Source: JBOHRN01 sp050732775
GTDB taxonomy: Bacteria > Gemmatimonadota > Gemmatimonadetes > Longimicrobiales > Longimicrobiaceae
Direction: 5' to 3'
Assembly: GCA_050732775.1 (NCBI GenBank)
Contig: JBOHRN010000002.1
Span: 93,095 to 157,094, forward strand
DNA: 64,000 nucleotides
Shown: piece by piece, positions 44,508 through 53,187 of the stretch
Position numbering within the stretch: the stretch's first letter is position 1
How the letters are laid out: each line of letters opens with the position of its first letter
The notes under the pieces: model-generated
What the model saw: the letters and a program-made list of their open reading frames with translations, nothing else
Database searches by the model: none
What the model was told of the DNA's origin: nothing
Position numbers and translations under genes: made by a program

Positions 44508-47033
44508 ATGTCTTTGCGGAGTTACCGAAAAAAGCGGGACTTCCGGAGCACTCCCGAGCCCTCGGGCCGCGAGCGGCGCCGCAGCGGCCGGGGGTTCGTG
44601 GTCCAGAAGCACGACGCCTCCCGGCTCCACTACGACTTCCGGCTGGAGCTCGGCGGCGTGCTCAAGAGCTGGGCGGTGCCCAAGGGACCGTCCCTGCGCC
44701 CTTCCCAAAGGCGGCTCGCGGTCCAGGTGGAGGACCACCCCGTGGAGTACGGTGGCTTCGAGGGGGTCATCCCCGAGGGCGAGTACGGCGGCGGCGCCGT
44801 GCTGGTGTGGGACCGGGGGGAGTGGATACCCGACGGCGATCCGGCCGCCGCTTACCGGAAGGGTAAGCTCAAGTTCCGGCTGGAGGGTGAGAAGCTGCGC
44901 GGCAGGTGGACGCTGGTCCGTATGAGGTCAGCGGACGACGGCCGGGACAACTGGCTGCTGATCAAGGAAAAAGATGACCAGGCGCGCACCGGCCGCTCCC
45001 GGGACATCCTGGAGGAGCGGCCCGAGAGCGTACTCAGCGGCCGCTCCCTGCAGGGTGTGGCCCGCGAAAGGGACCGCGTGTGGTCGTCCGGCCGGGGCGA
45101 AGCGGAGGTTTTCCCCGCGAGTACGCCCGGCGCGCGCGAAGCTGGGCTCCCCGCGACGCTCGCTCCCCAACTCGCCACCTTGGTCGCAGAGCCCCCCAGC
45201 GGAAAGGGGTGGCTGCACGAGGTCAAGCTGGACGGCTACCGCCTCGTGGCCCGACTGGAAAAGGGCCGGGCCACTCTGTTAACCCGCCGGGGGAAGGATT
45301 GGAGCTCCCGCTTCCCCGCCGTCCGCGAGGCGGTGGCCGCTCTTCCCGCCGGGCGGGCGCTGCTGGACGGCGAGGTGGTGGTTTTTCGCCCCGACGGCAA
45401 AACCGACTTTCAGCGGCTCCAGAACTGGTTGCAGCGGAGCGCAGTTGGCAACGACCTAGTGTACGTCGCCTTTGACTTGCTCCACCTGAACGGGTACGAC
45501 CTGAGAAAGGCTCCCCTGGAGGAGCGGAAGCGGCTGCTCCGGCGGCTGCTGGCTGCTTCGGACCGGCCGGCCCTCCGCTACGGAGACCACCTGGACACCG
45601 ACGGCAAGAAGGTGTACCGGAGGGCGTGCGAGCTGGGTCTGGAGGGGATCGTTTCCAAACGGAGGGATCGTCCCTACCTGTCGCGCCGAAGCCGTGACTG
45701 GCTCAAGGTCAAGTGTGCCCGCGCGCAGGAGTTCGTGATCGGCGGCTTCACCGATCCCAAGGGCAAACGGACCGGCTTCGGAGCCCTGCTCCTGGGAATA
45801 CACCAACAGGGAGAGCTCCGTTACGCGGGGCGAGTGGGTACCGGCTTTAGCGAGCAGACGTTGCAGCTTCTCTCCGCAGAACTGGAGCGGCTGGAGCGCA
45901 AGCGCACGCCCTTCGCGGGCGGGTTGACCCGCGCCGAAGCGAGGGGTGTCCACTGGGTGACCCCAAAGTTGGTCGCCGAGGTGGAGTTTAGCGAGTGGAC
46001 CGACGAGAATCGCCTCCGGCACCCCACCTTCAAGGGGGTGCGCCGGGACAAAGAGCCGGCCGAGATCGTCAGAGAGCAGGCCGGGGTTCTACCGGAGTCC
46101 GGCCGCACCAGGGAGGAGAAAAACGGGATGAAATCAACCAGCGAGAGCTCACTGGCCGGAGTGCGGCTGTCCAACCCGGGGCGGGTCCTCTACCCTGAAC
46201 AAGGGGTCACCAAACGCGAGCTGGCCGAGTTCTATCTGGGGCTCGCGGAGTACATCCTCCCCCACCTGGCGAACCGTCCCCTGACCCTGGTACGGTGCCC
46301 GCGCGGCCGGGGCCGGGAGTGCTTTTTTCAAAAGCACGCGGACAAGAGCTTCGGCGACGCGGTCAAGCGCGTCAGCATCGAGGAGTCGGACGGGTCGGGT
46401 AGGTACCTGTACGTGAACTCCATCGAGGGGGTAGTATCACTAGTCCAACTCGGCGTGCTCGAGTTTCACACTTGGGGGTGCCGTATCGACCGGGTGGAGC
46501 GACCAGACCGGGTAATATTCGACTTGGACCCCGACCCTTCCCTGCCCCGGGAGCGGGTGGTCGAAGCGGCTCGCGTGCTCCATCAACACCTCGCCGAGCT
46601 GGGCCTGAAGGCGTTCCTCAAGGCGACCGGAGGCAAGGGCTTACACCTGGTCGCGCCGCTCGACCGGCGGCACGGTTGGGACGAGGTCAAGGAGTTTGCC
46701 CGCGCGGTGGCCGGACAGCTCGCGGAGGCCGCTCCCGAACGGTTCACTGAGGTGGCCTCCAAGCGGGAGCGCGAGGGCAAGGTGTACGTGGATTACTTGC
46801 GCAACGGACGGGGAGCGACGGCGGTAGCCGCTTACTCGACCCGGGCGCGCGAAAACGCCCCGGTGGCGGTGCCCCTGGCTTGGGACGAACTATCTGCCTC
46901 GGTCGTGGGCGGCCGCTACACGGTCTCGAATCTGAAGCGGCGCCTGGCCGGACTCGGCCGGGATCCCTGGCAAGGGTACGGCCGGGTGCGCCAATCGATC
47001 ACCCAGGAGATGAAGCGGGCGGTCCGGTTATGA
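44508..47033 (+). CDS. ligD: ATP-dependent DNA ligase LigD, PE-LIG-POL type
   Basis: This 841-aa enzyme processes and seals ends held by Ku. Order: 3'-phosphoesterase domain (residues 30-185; FVVQKHDASRLHYDFRLE, EYGGFEGVIPEGEYGGG); ligase domain (about 215-510) with catalytic Lys240 in HEVKLDGYR and GLEGIVSKR; primase-polymerase domain (about 550-835) with FFQKHADKSF and the metal motif VIFDLDPDP, then KATGGKGLHLV. This equals the Pseudomonas layout and length. It runs 6 bases into the convergent rhomboid gene. Confidence 0.96.
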   Translation: MSLRSYRKKRDFRSTPEPSGRERRRSGRGFVVQKHDASRLHYDFRLELGGVLKSWAVPKGPSLRPSQRRLAVQVEDHPVEYGGFEGVIPEGEYGGGAVLVWDRGEWIPDGDPAAAYRKGKLKFRLEGEKLRGRWTLVRMRSADDGRDNWLLIKEKDDQARTGRSRDILEERPESVLSGRSLQGVARERDRVWSSGRGEAEVFPASTPGAREAGLPATLAPQLATLVAEPPSGKGWLHEVKLDGYRLVARLEKGRATLLTRRGKDWSSRFPAVREAVAALPAGRALLDGEVVVFRPDGKTDFQRLQNWLQRSAVGNDLVYVAFDLLHLNGYDLRKAPLEERKRLLRRLLAASDRPALRYGDHLDTDGKKVYRRACELGLEGIVSKRRDRPYLSRRSRDWLKVKCARAQEFVIGGFTDPKGKRTGFGALLLGIHQQGELRYAGRVGTGFSEQTLQLLSAELERLERKRTPFAGGLTRAEARGVHWVTPKLVAEVEFSEWTDENRLRHPTFKGVRRDKEPAEIVREQAGVLPESGRTREEKNGMKSTSESSLAGVRLSNPGRVLYPEQGVTKRELAEFYLGLAEYILPHLANRPLTLVRCPRGRGRECFFQKHADKSFGDAVKRVSIEESDGSGRYLYVNSIEGVVSLVQLGVLEFHTWGCRIDRVERPDRVIFDLDPDPSLPRERVVEAARVLHQHLAELGLKAFLKATGGKGLHLVAPLDRRHGWDEVKEFARAVAGQLAEAAPERFTEVASKREREGKVYVDYLRNGRGATAVAAYSTRARENAPVAVPLAWDELSASVVGGRYTVSNLKRRLAGLGRDPWQGYGRVRQSITQEMKRAVRL

Positions 47034-47852
47034 GGTCCGGTAACGCTTGCTCACCTCCTCCAGCCGCTTGCGTTCGGATTCGGTGAGGGAGTCGAGTCCG
47101 CTGGATGAGATCTTGTCCAAGATGCGGTCCACGTCGTCGAGGAGCTTGCTCTCCTGTTCGCGCGTCCGCTGTTGGCGAGCAGAGGAGGCGCCCACGGCGC
47201 CCAGCGGGTCGGCCCGGCGTGGCGGGGACGGCTTTTCCCGCCGAGGACGCTTGGAACCCCCCCACGGGCTCGGTCCCCAGTCGCTCTTGAGGTAGAGGTA
47301 GGCGGCGGCGAAGCCGCCCAGGTGGGCCAAGTGGGCTATACCCGTGGCGGTGCCGCTGATCAGGTAGAATACGCTCATCCCGGCCAAGAAAGCCACCCAC
47401 CACTTCGCCTTTACCGGGAAGACGCCCCAAATGTAGATCGGGTTCTCGGGCCAGTACAGGGCGTACGCCAGCATCACCCCGTACACCGCCCCCGACGCCC
47501 CCAGGATCGGCGTGGTCGGGAAGAGTACGGAAAGAGCCGCACCGCCCAGCCCGGACACCAGGTAAAACTTGATGAACTCGCCGGAGCCCCACCTCTCTTC
47601 CAAGGGCGGGCCAAAGAAGAAGAGGATCAGCATGTTGATGAGCAGGTGCAGGAGCCCGGCGTGGACGAACTGGTAGGTGATAGGAGTCCACGGCGAGGTC
47701 AGGATCTCGGCGGGGGTGAAGACCAGGTATGGGAGTAGCCCCCGGAAAGCCCACGTCACCAGGAAGAAAACCGCATTGGCGATCAGCAGCCGTTTGACCC
47801 AAGGGGTTACGCGGAAGCCAAAAGGGTTGCCGAAGGAAGGTTCGTAAGCCAT
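47028..47852 (-). CDS. Rhomboid-family intramembrane serine protease
   Basis: This 274-aa polytopic protease cleaves substrates inside the membrane. Six helices fit the core. TPITYQFVHAGLLHLLINMLILFFFG, GASGAVYGVMLAYAL with the nucleophilic Ser, and AHLAHLGGFAAAYLYL with the catalytic His are diagnostic. The C-terminal soluble part has a disordered linker (from residue 196) and a helical tail ending LTESERKRLEEVSKRY, seen in other environmental rhomboids. Substrate unknown. It is convergent with ligD. Confidence 0.92.
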   Translation of the reverse strand: MAYEPSFGNPFGFRVTPWVKRLLIANAVFFLVTWAFRGLLPYLVFTPAEILTSPWTPITYQFVHAGLLHLLINMLILFFFGPPLEERWGSGEFIKFYLVSGLGGAALSVLFPTTPILGASGAVYGVMLAYALYWPENPIYIWGVFPVKAKWWVAFLAGMSVFYLISGTATGIAHLAHLGGFAAAYLYLKSDWGPSPWGGSKRPRREKPSPPRRADPLGAVGASSARQQRTREQESKLLDDVDRILDKISSSGLDSLTESERKRLEEVSKRYRTS

Positions 47853-47982
47853 TAGTCGGGGTCAGTTCTCCACTCTTCTAAGACACCCAGCAGCAAACAC
47901 CGGTTCCATTACCAGGCCGTTGACAAATCGCGCAGCTGGTCCACCCGGGCTGTTTTTCAACAGACGCTCACCGGCCCGCTGG

Positions 47983-48972
47983 TTAAGCCAGCTCTACGAT
48001 CCGTTCGCACAGCTCCGGGAAGCTGGTCCCGTCGGCCGCGGCCGCCTTGGGGAGCAAGCTAGTGGCGGTCATGCCGGGCAGGGTGTTGGCCTCGAGACAG
48101 AAGGGCTCTTCTTTGGCCAGAATAAAGTCGATCCGGCCGTAGCCGCGTAGCTTGAGCACCCGGAACGCCCTGAGCGCGTAGGTCTGGAGCAGCGCCGTGG
48201 TCTCCTCGTCCAGGGGAGCCGGACAGAGGTACTCGGTCATACCCGCTGTGTACTTGGATTCGTAGTCGTAGATGCCTTTCTTGGGTCTGATCTCGACCGG
48301 CGGCAGGGCACGGTCGTCCATTACGCTCACGGTCAACTCACGGCCCTTGACGTACCGCTCGACCATCACCGCGTCGGTGATCTTAGCGGTTTCCCGCACC
48401 GCGGCTTCCAACTCTTGCGGGCGCTCCACCAGGTGGATGCCCACGCTGGACCCCTCGGCCGACGGCTTTACCATGCAGGGATAACCCACCAGCTCCCCGA
48501 TCACGTCCGGGTCGTAGCGGTAATCCGGCGCGCGCGCCACCCGCCACGGCAGCGTGGGTACCTCGGCGTCTCTCAGTAGGCGCTTGGAGGTATCCTTGTC
48601 CATGGCGATGGCCGAGCCCAGTACCCCGGTGCCCGTATACCGCACGCCCAGGAGCTCCAAGAGGGCCTGGATGGTCCCGTCCTCCCCCGCCCCGCCGTGG
48701 AGTGCCAGAAAGCAGACCTCGGCGCTCTGAAGCTGGGGAGTTTCGCCGAGGGCGGTGGGGGATAGGGCTTCCCCGCGTCCGGCCGGGGGCTCGGCGTGGA
48801 CTCCCTCGGGCAAGAGCCCTTCCTCCTGGTCACGGGGGATGAAGCCGCGAGCCGTATCGACGGCCGCTACCTCGTGTCCGCGCTCCCTGAGCGCGGCGAT
48901 CACCCCCAGCCCCGAAGCCAGGGAAACTTCGCGCTCGGAGCTGGTACCCCCCAGCAAGACGGCGATCTTCAT
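47983..48972 (-). CDS. ddl: D-alanine-D-alanine ligase
   Basis: This 329-aa ATP-grasp ligase makes the D-Ala-D-Ala end of peptidoglycan precursors. IAVLLGGTSSEREVSLASG, LHGGAGEDGTIQALLELLGVRYTG, PCMVKPSAEGSSVGI and CLEANTLPGMTATSLLPKAAAADG are family motifs. It lies 56 bases downstream of uvrC, on the same strand, and probably belongs to the long minus-strand run that includes murJ. The 130-base gap after it holds no gene or clear signal. Confidence 0.95.
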   Translation of the reverse strand: MKIAVLLGGTSSEREVSLASGLGVIAALRERGHEVAAVDTARGFIPRDQEEGLLPEGVHAEPPAGRGEALSPTALGETPQLQSAEVCFLALHGGAGEDGTIQALLELLGVRYTGTGVLGSAIAMDKDTSKRLLRDAEVPTLPWRVARAPDYRYDPDVIGELVGYPCMVKPSAEGSSVGIHLVERPQELEAAVRETAKITDAVMVERYVKGRELTVSVMDDRALPPVEIRPKKGIYDYESKYTAGMTEYLCPAPLDEETTALLQTYALRAFRVLKLRGYGRIDFILAKEEPFCLEANTLPGMTATSLLPKAAAADGTSFPELCERIVELA

Positions 48973-49028
48973 CGTCTCCCCTTGTCTACGGGTCGATTGG
49001 CTGGGAAGGGATGCAGGAACCGTACTCT

Positions 49029-50870
49029 CTAGCTCTCTTTGGCGAGGTGCGCCACTACGCGCGCCGCTACACCGGGGCCGACACCCGGTACGGCGGCGAT
49101 CTCCGCGGGCCCGGCCGCGCGCATCGCCCGCACCGAACCGAAGTGTTCCAGGAGCACCCGCTGGCGGGCCGGACCCACGCCGGGAACGTCGGCCAGTTCG
49201 GAGCGAACTGTCCGCTTGGCGCGGAGCTTACGGTTATACTCCAGGGCGAATCTGTGGGCCTCGTCGCGAAGCCGCTGGAGGAGCTTGAGAGCGGGCGAGC
49301 GACGGGAGAGGCGCACCGATTCGGCGCGGCCGGGCGCGAAGATTTCCTCTTCTCGCTTGGCCAGTCCGACCACGGCTTGCTGAGGCAGGTCTAGCTCTTC
49401 CAGCGCCCCGAGGGCGGCGCCGAGCTGCCCTTTGCCTCCATCGATCACCGCCAGGTCGGGGAGTGGTTCGTTTTCTTCCAAGCGGCGCCGGAAGTAGCGG
49501 GTCACTACTTCACGCATGGAGAGGTAGTCGTCGTTGCCCGCTTCCCCTTTGACGCGGAAGCGCCGGTACCCGGACTTGTCGGGCTCTCCGTTCTCGAAGG
49601 TCACGGCCGCGCCCACGGTCTCGGTGCCAGAGGTGTGAGAGACGTCGAAACACACCAGCGTACGCGGCACCACGCCCAGCTCCAAGGCGGCTTGGAGGTC
49701 ATACACGGCGCCGGGGGTCCGCCCTTCGCCGCTCGTGTCCATGAGTCGCCGCTCCTCCAGGAGGTGGCGTGCGTTCTGGCCGGCGAGCTCGATCAAGCGG
49801 ACCTTTTCTCCTCGTCTCGGCACCCGGGTACGCACGGCGTGACCGCTCCGCTCGCGCAGTAGTGCCTCCAGCGCGGGGCGGTCCTCGAACTCTGAGGGGA
49901 AGAGGATTTCGGGGGGCAGATCGGCTCCCTCGGCCGCGCAGGTGACCCCGTAGAAACGGGTGGCGAACGCCGACAACGCCTCGGAGTCGCTCGCTCCGGC
50001 CAGGTTAGAGAGGAGTTGGGTCTCGCGCCCCAGGAGCCGCCCCTCCCGTATCTTGAGTACCACCCCGCACCCCGAGTCTCCGTCACGGGCCAGCCCCACC
50101 ACGTCCCGGTCGGCTCCACTCACGTCCACCGTCCTCTGGCGCGCCTCCAGATGCTCCAGATGCCTCAGGGCGTCCCGCAGGCGGGCGGCCCGTTCGAACT
50201 CCAGCGCCCCGGCCGCCTCTTCCATCTCCCGCCGCATGCGCTCCTCCACCTTGCCGGTACTCCCTTCCAAGATCTCCATAACTTCTTGAATCATGCCCCT
50301 ATACTCCTGTTCTGATTGGAGATCCGCGCAGGGAGCCAGGCACTGTCCCAGGTGATAGTCGAGACAGGGGCGGGCGGGACGCTCGCTAGGAAGACGGTAG
50401 CGGCAGGAACGGACCGTGTACACTCTGCGGATCAGTTCCAGGGCCCGGCGCATGCGCCCCACGTCAGTGTAGGGTCCGAAGTAGCGGCCGCCGTCGCGGA
50501 CTAGCCGCCGGGTCACGAACACCCGGGGAAAGGGCTCTTGGAGAGTCACTTTGATGTACGGGTAGCTCTTGTCGTCGCGGAGCCGGATGTTGAAGCGGGG
50601 CTGGTACTCCTTGATGAGGTTGTTCTCGAGCAGCAGCGCCTCCGGCTCGGACTCGACCACGAAAGCGTCCACGTCCGCGGTGCGGCGGACCAGCTCGGAG
50701 AGGCGTATACCGTGGCCGGCGGATCCCCGGAAGTACGAGCGCACGCGGGGGCGGAGCGACTTGGCTTTGCCCACGTAGAGAACTTCGCCCCCGGCGTCCT
50801 TCATGAGGTATACGCCGGGGCCGGAGGGGAGACGGCCGAGCTTGCGCTCGAGCGGGGTGCTTGAGGTCAT
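49029..50870 (-). CDS. uvrC: Excinuclease ABC subunit C
   Basis: This 613-aa nuclease makes both incisions in nucleotide excision repair. The N-terminal GIY-YIG domain has SGPGVYLMKDAGGEVLYVGKA. A UVR motif (about residues 200-235) binds UvrB. The RNase H-like endonuclease half has CFDVSHTSGTETVGAAVTFENG and AVIDGGKGQLGAA. Tandem HhH motifs close the protein (DVPGVGPARQRVLLEHFGS, AVPGVGPGVAARVV). It lies 60 bases after the deaminase gene and 56 before ddl. Confidence 0.97.
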   Translation of the reverse strand: MTSSTPLERKLGRLPSGPGVYLMKDAGGEVLYVGKAKSLRPRVRSYFRGSAGHGIRLSELVRRTADVDAFVVESEPEALLLENNLIKEYQPRFNIRLRDDKSYPYIKVTLQEPFPRVFVTRRLVRDGGRYFGPYTDVGRMRRALELIRRVYTVRSCRYRLPSERPARPCLDYHLGQCLAPCADLQSEQEYRGMIQEVMEILEGSTGKVEERMRREMEEAAGALEFERAARLRDALRHLEHLEARQRTVDVSGADRDVVGLARDGDSGCGVVLKIREGRLLGRETQLLSNLAGASDSEALSAFATRFYGVTCAAEGADLPPEILFPSEFEDRPALEALLRERSGHAVRTRVPRRGEKVRLIELAGQNARHLLEERRLMDTSGEGRTPGAVYDLQAALELGVVPRTLVCFDVSHTSGTETVGAAVTFENGEPDKSGYRRFRVKGEAGNDDYLSMREVVTRYFRRRLEENEPLPDLAVIDGGKGQLGAALGALEELDLPQQAVVGLAKREEEIFAPGRAESVRLSRRSPALKLLQRLRDEAHRFALEYNRKLRAKRTVRSELADVPGVGPARQRVLLEHFGSVRAMRAAGPAEIAAVPGVGPGVAARVVAHLAKES

Positions 50871-50929
50871 TCCGCCTACTACCCCGCTCGGGTGGGCGGG
50901 CGTTCCGGTAACGGGTGGAAAAACGTCCG

Positions 50930-51496
50930 TCAGTAGATCTGCCCTCCACGCTCCGCATACTCTTGCAGCACCTTGGCCGCCTCTCGGCGCAAAACCCCCC
51001 TCACCACCTCGATCCCGCGCCGCTCCAGTTCAGCGGGCCAAGCGTCCGGTTTGGCTCCCTCGTCGAACCCCGCCCGTTCGGCGTCTTCACCCGCCGCCCC
51101 GCACACCACCCGCCGCACACCCGACCAGGGGACCGCACCCAGGCACATGGCGCACGGCTCCACGCTGGTGACCAGTTCGTGGACTGGCAGGCCGGGTGCG
51201 CCCAGGTCAAAGCTCCCCACCCTCAGCTGGGCCAGGGTCAAGGCGATTAGTTCGGCGTGGGCCGCGGAGATACCCGCCAGAACCACCAGATTCACCCCGG
51301 CGGCCAGCAGACGGCCGCTCTCCCGCTCGAATACGGCGGCTCCGAAGGGCCCGCCGGTGGCGTGCTCCACGTTCCGGCGCGCCAGCTCTACGGCCAACTC
51401 CATGCGGGCTTTCAACTCCGGAATGAAGTCCGGCTGTTCCCGCAAGAAGGGCTCTACCCAGCCGGGAAGCCGCACAGTGACGCTGGCGGGGATCAC
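50930..51496 (-). CDS. Cytidine/deoxycytidylate-type zinc deaminase (nucleoside or guanine deaminase)
   Basis: This 188-aa deaminase of the CDA superfamily carries HAE (zinc His and catalytic Glu) in SAAHAELIAL and PCAMCLG (two zinc Cys) 35 residues later. The closing FDEGAKPDAWPAELERRGIEVV stretch resembles guanine or nucleoside deaminases rather than TadA. The GTG start overlaps the murJ stop (GTGA). The exact substrate cannot be fixed from sequence; guanine or a related base is likely. Confidence 0.85.
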   Translation of the reverse strand: MIPASVTVRLPGWVEPFLREQPDFIPELKARMELAVELARRNVEHATGGPFGAAVFERESGRLLAAGVNLVVLAGISAAHAELIALTLAQLRVGSFDLGAPGLPVHELVTSVEPCAMCLGAVPWSGVRRVVCGAAGEDAERAGFDEGAKPDAWPAELERRGIEVVRGVLRREAAKVLQEYAERGGQIY

Positions 51497-53187
51497 CGTC
51501 TAGCCAGCCGGGAGAGCCGTTGCAACGGGCGGAGCGAGGCCCTCGCCTCGCCCAAGCCCAAAGCCGCCGCCGTCAAGAAGTAGACGGCTCCGAACGCGCC
51601 CACCACCAGCACCGCCGTGAAGACTGGGTGGAGCCCCGGCAGGAGCAACCGCACCCCCCACCCCGTCCCCGCTCCGCACGCGGCCGCCAGGAACATACGC
51701 GCCAACGGCCCGGCTCCCGCCCCCACCGCGCCGATGCGACGCCCAAGGGTGCGGCGCAGCAGCCACCACTCCACCCACGCTGCCAGCCCGGCTCCGGCGG
51801 CCAGTCCGGCCGCCCCTAGCAGCCGGTCTCCCACCCCCAACCCGGCCCCCAATCCAGGGCCCACGGTGATCCCGAATAGCTCTACCGGCTCGAACTGGAC
51901 CATCAAGAGGAATCCGAGAGCCGCGGCCAGCGCCACCCGCACGGCCGCGTACTTGGCGGGGGTTTTGGTGTCGCGCAAAGCAAAGTAGGTCGACGAGAAG
52001 AGCCTGGTAGCGGTGGAGGCGAACAGCCCCACGCTGTATCCGGCCAAGGTAAGGTAGGTGACCAGTGTATCGGTCCGGTCGAACTCCCCGGTCTGGTAGA
52101 GTCCGGCCACGATCACGTCTCCCAGGACCAGAAACCCCACCAACGACGGCACCACGTAAAAGGCCACCCGTTGCATGCCAGCCGAGGTCCGCTCGCGCAG
52201 CGCCTCTACCGCGCCGCTCCTGCCACGGGATAGCTCGGGTAGCTCGGCCGCCGCCACCGACATCCCGAACAAGCTGACCGGTAGTAGGTACAGGGTTTGC
52301 GCGTAGCCGATGGCGGCCACCCCACCCACCGCCAGTAAACTGGCCAGGACCATGTCCACGTAACCGCTGAGCTGTACCACACCCCGTCCCAGGATAGCCG
52401 GGCCCGCGTTTTTCACCGCCTCCCGCACCCCCTCCAGCCGGGCGCCCCACCCCACCTTCAGCTGACGCTCCAGCCGGAGCACCCACGGAAGCTGTATAGC
52501 CAACTGGAGCCCGCCGCCGATCAGGGCTCCCCAGGCCAGCGCCACCACCAACCGGTCGAGCGGAAGTGCCCCGCCGAAGATCAGCAGGGTGGCGATCATG
52601 GCCGCATTCCACAGCACCGGAGCCACGTAGGGGATAAAAAACTTCCTGTGGCTGTTGAGGATACCCAACGACCACGCCGAGAGGACCAGAACCCCGGTCA
52701 TGGGAAAGAGGATACGGACGATGGCGATGGTCAGCTCGCGCCGTTCGCCCCCGAACCCCGGTAGAAACAAGCTCACCAGCGCCGGGGCAAAGAGGATACC
52801 GAGCAAAGCCAAACCCCCAGCCAGCGCCAGCAGGATAGAAAAGACGGCGCCCGCCACCCGTCCCGCCTCCCCCTCTCTGTCCCGCTCCAGCAGCTCGGAG
52901 TATACCGGGATGAACGAGGCCGAGAGAGTGCCCTCGCCCAGGAGGTTCTGGAGCACGTTGGGCATGCGCAGCCCCGCCCGGAACACGTCCGCGTATAGGG
53001 TAAGGCCGAAGAACTGGGCGAAGACCCGCTCCCGCACCAATCCGGCTAGTCGGCTGAGGAGGATGCCGCCCGCCACCAGGCCCGACCCGAAGGAACCCGA
53101 GGGCGCGGGGTGCGCGTCCGGCCCGGCCGCCTCCCCGACCGGGTCCGAGGGAAGCGTACCCAACGGCGGAGTATCGTCGTCAGGCAA
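51493..53187 (-). CDS. murJ: Lipid II flippase MurJ
   Basis: This 564-aa MOP-superfamily protein flips lipid II across the inner membrane. About 14 helices are predicted. SRLAGLVRERVFAQFFGL, the GLRMPNVLQNLLGEGTLSASFIPVYSE signature and FRVEPVELFGI-like late helices fit MurJ/MviN. The TTG start (53187) overlaps the bshC stop; the first 30 residues are a hydrophilic, Pro-rich extension absent from most MurJ. An internal GTG near residue 38 is an alternative. Confidence 0.92.
   Translation of the reverse strand: MPDDDTPPLGTLPSDPVGEAAGPDAHPAPSGSFGSGLVAGGILLSRLAGLVRERVFAQFFGLTLYADVFRAGLRMPNVLQNLLGEGTLSASFIPVYSELLERDREGEAGRVAGAVFSILLALAGGLALLGILFAPALVSLFLPGFGGERRELTIAIVRILFPMTGVLVLSAWSLGILNSHRKFFIPYVAPVLWNAAMIATLLIFGGALPLDRLVVALAWGALIGGGLQLAIQLPWVLRLERQLKVGWGARLEGVREAVKNAGPAILGRGVVQLSGYVDMVLASLLAVGGVAAIGYAQTLYLLPVSLFGMSVAAAELPELSRGRSGAVEALRERTSAGMQRVAFYVVPSLVGFLVLGDVIVAGLYQTGEFDRTDTLVTYLTLAGYSVGLFASTATRLFSSTYFALRDTKTPAKYAAVRVALAAALGFLLMVQFEPVELFGITVGPGLGAGLGVGDRLLGAAGLAAGAGLAAWVEWWLLRRTLGRRIGAVGAGAGPLARMFLAAACGAGTGWGVRLLLPGLHPVFTAVLVVGAFGAVYFLTAAALGLGEARASLRPLQRLSRLARR

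Noticed and set aside
47920..47948. A plus-strand promoter starting with TTGACA at 47920
   Set aside because: No -10 box lies at the right distance, and no plus-strand gene follows; both flanking genes are on the minus strand.
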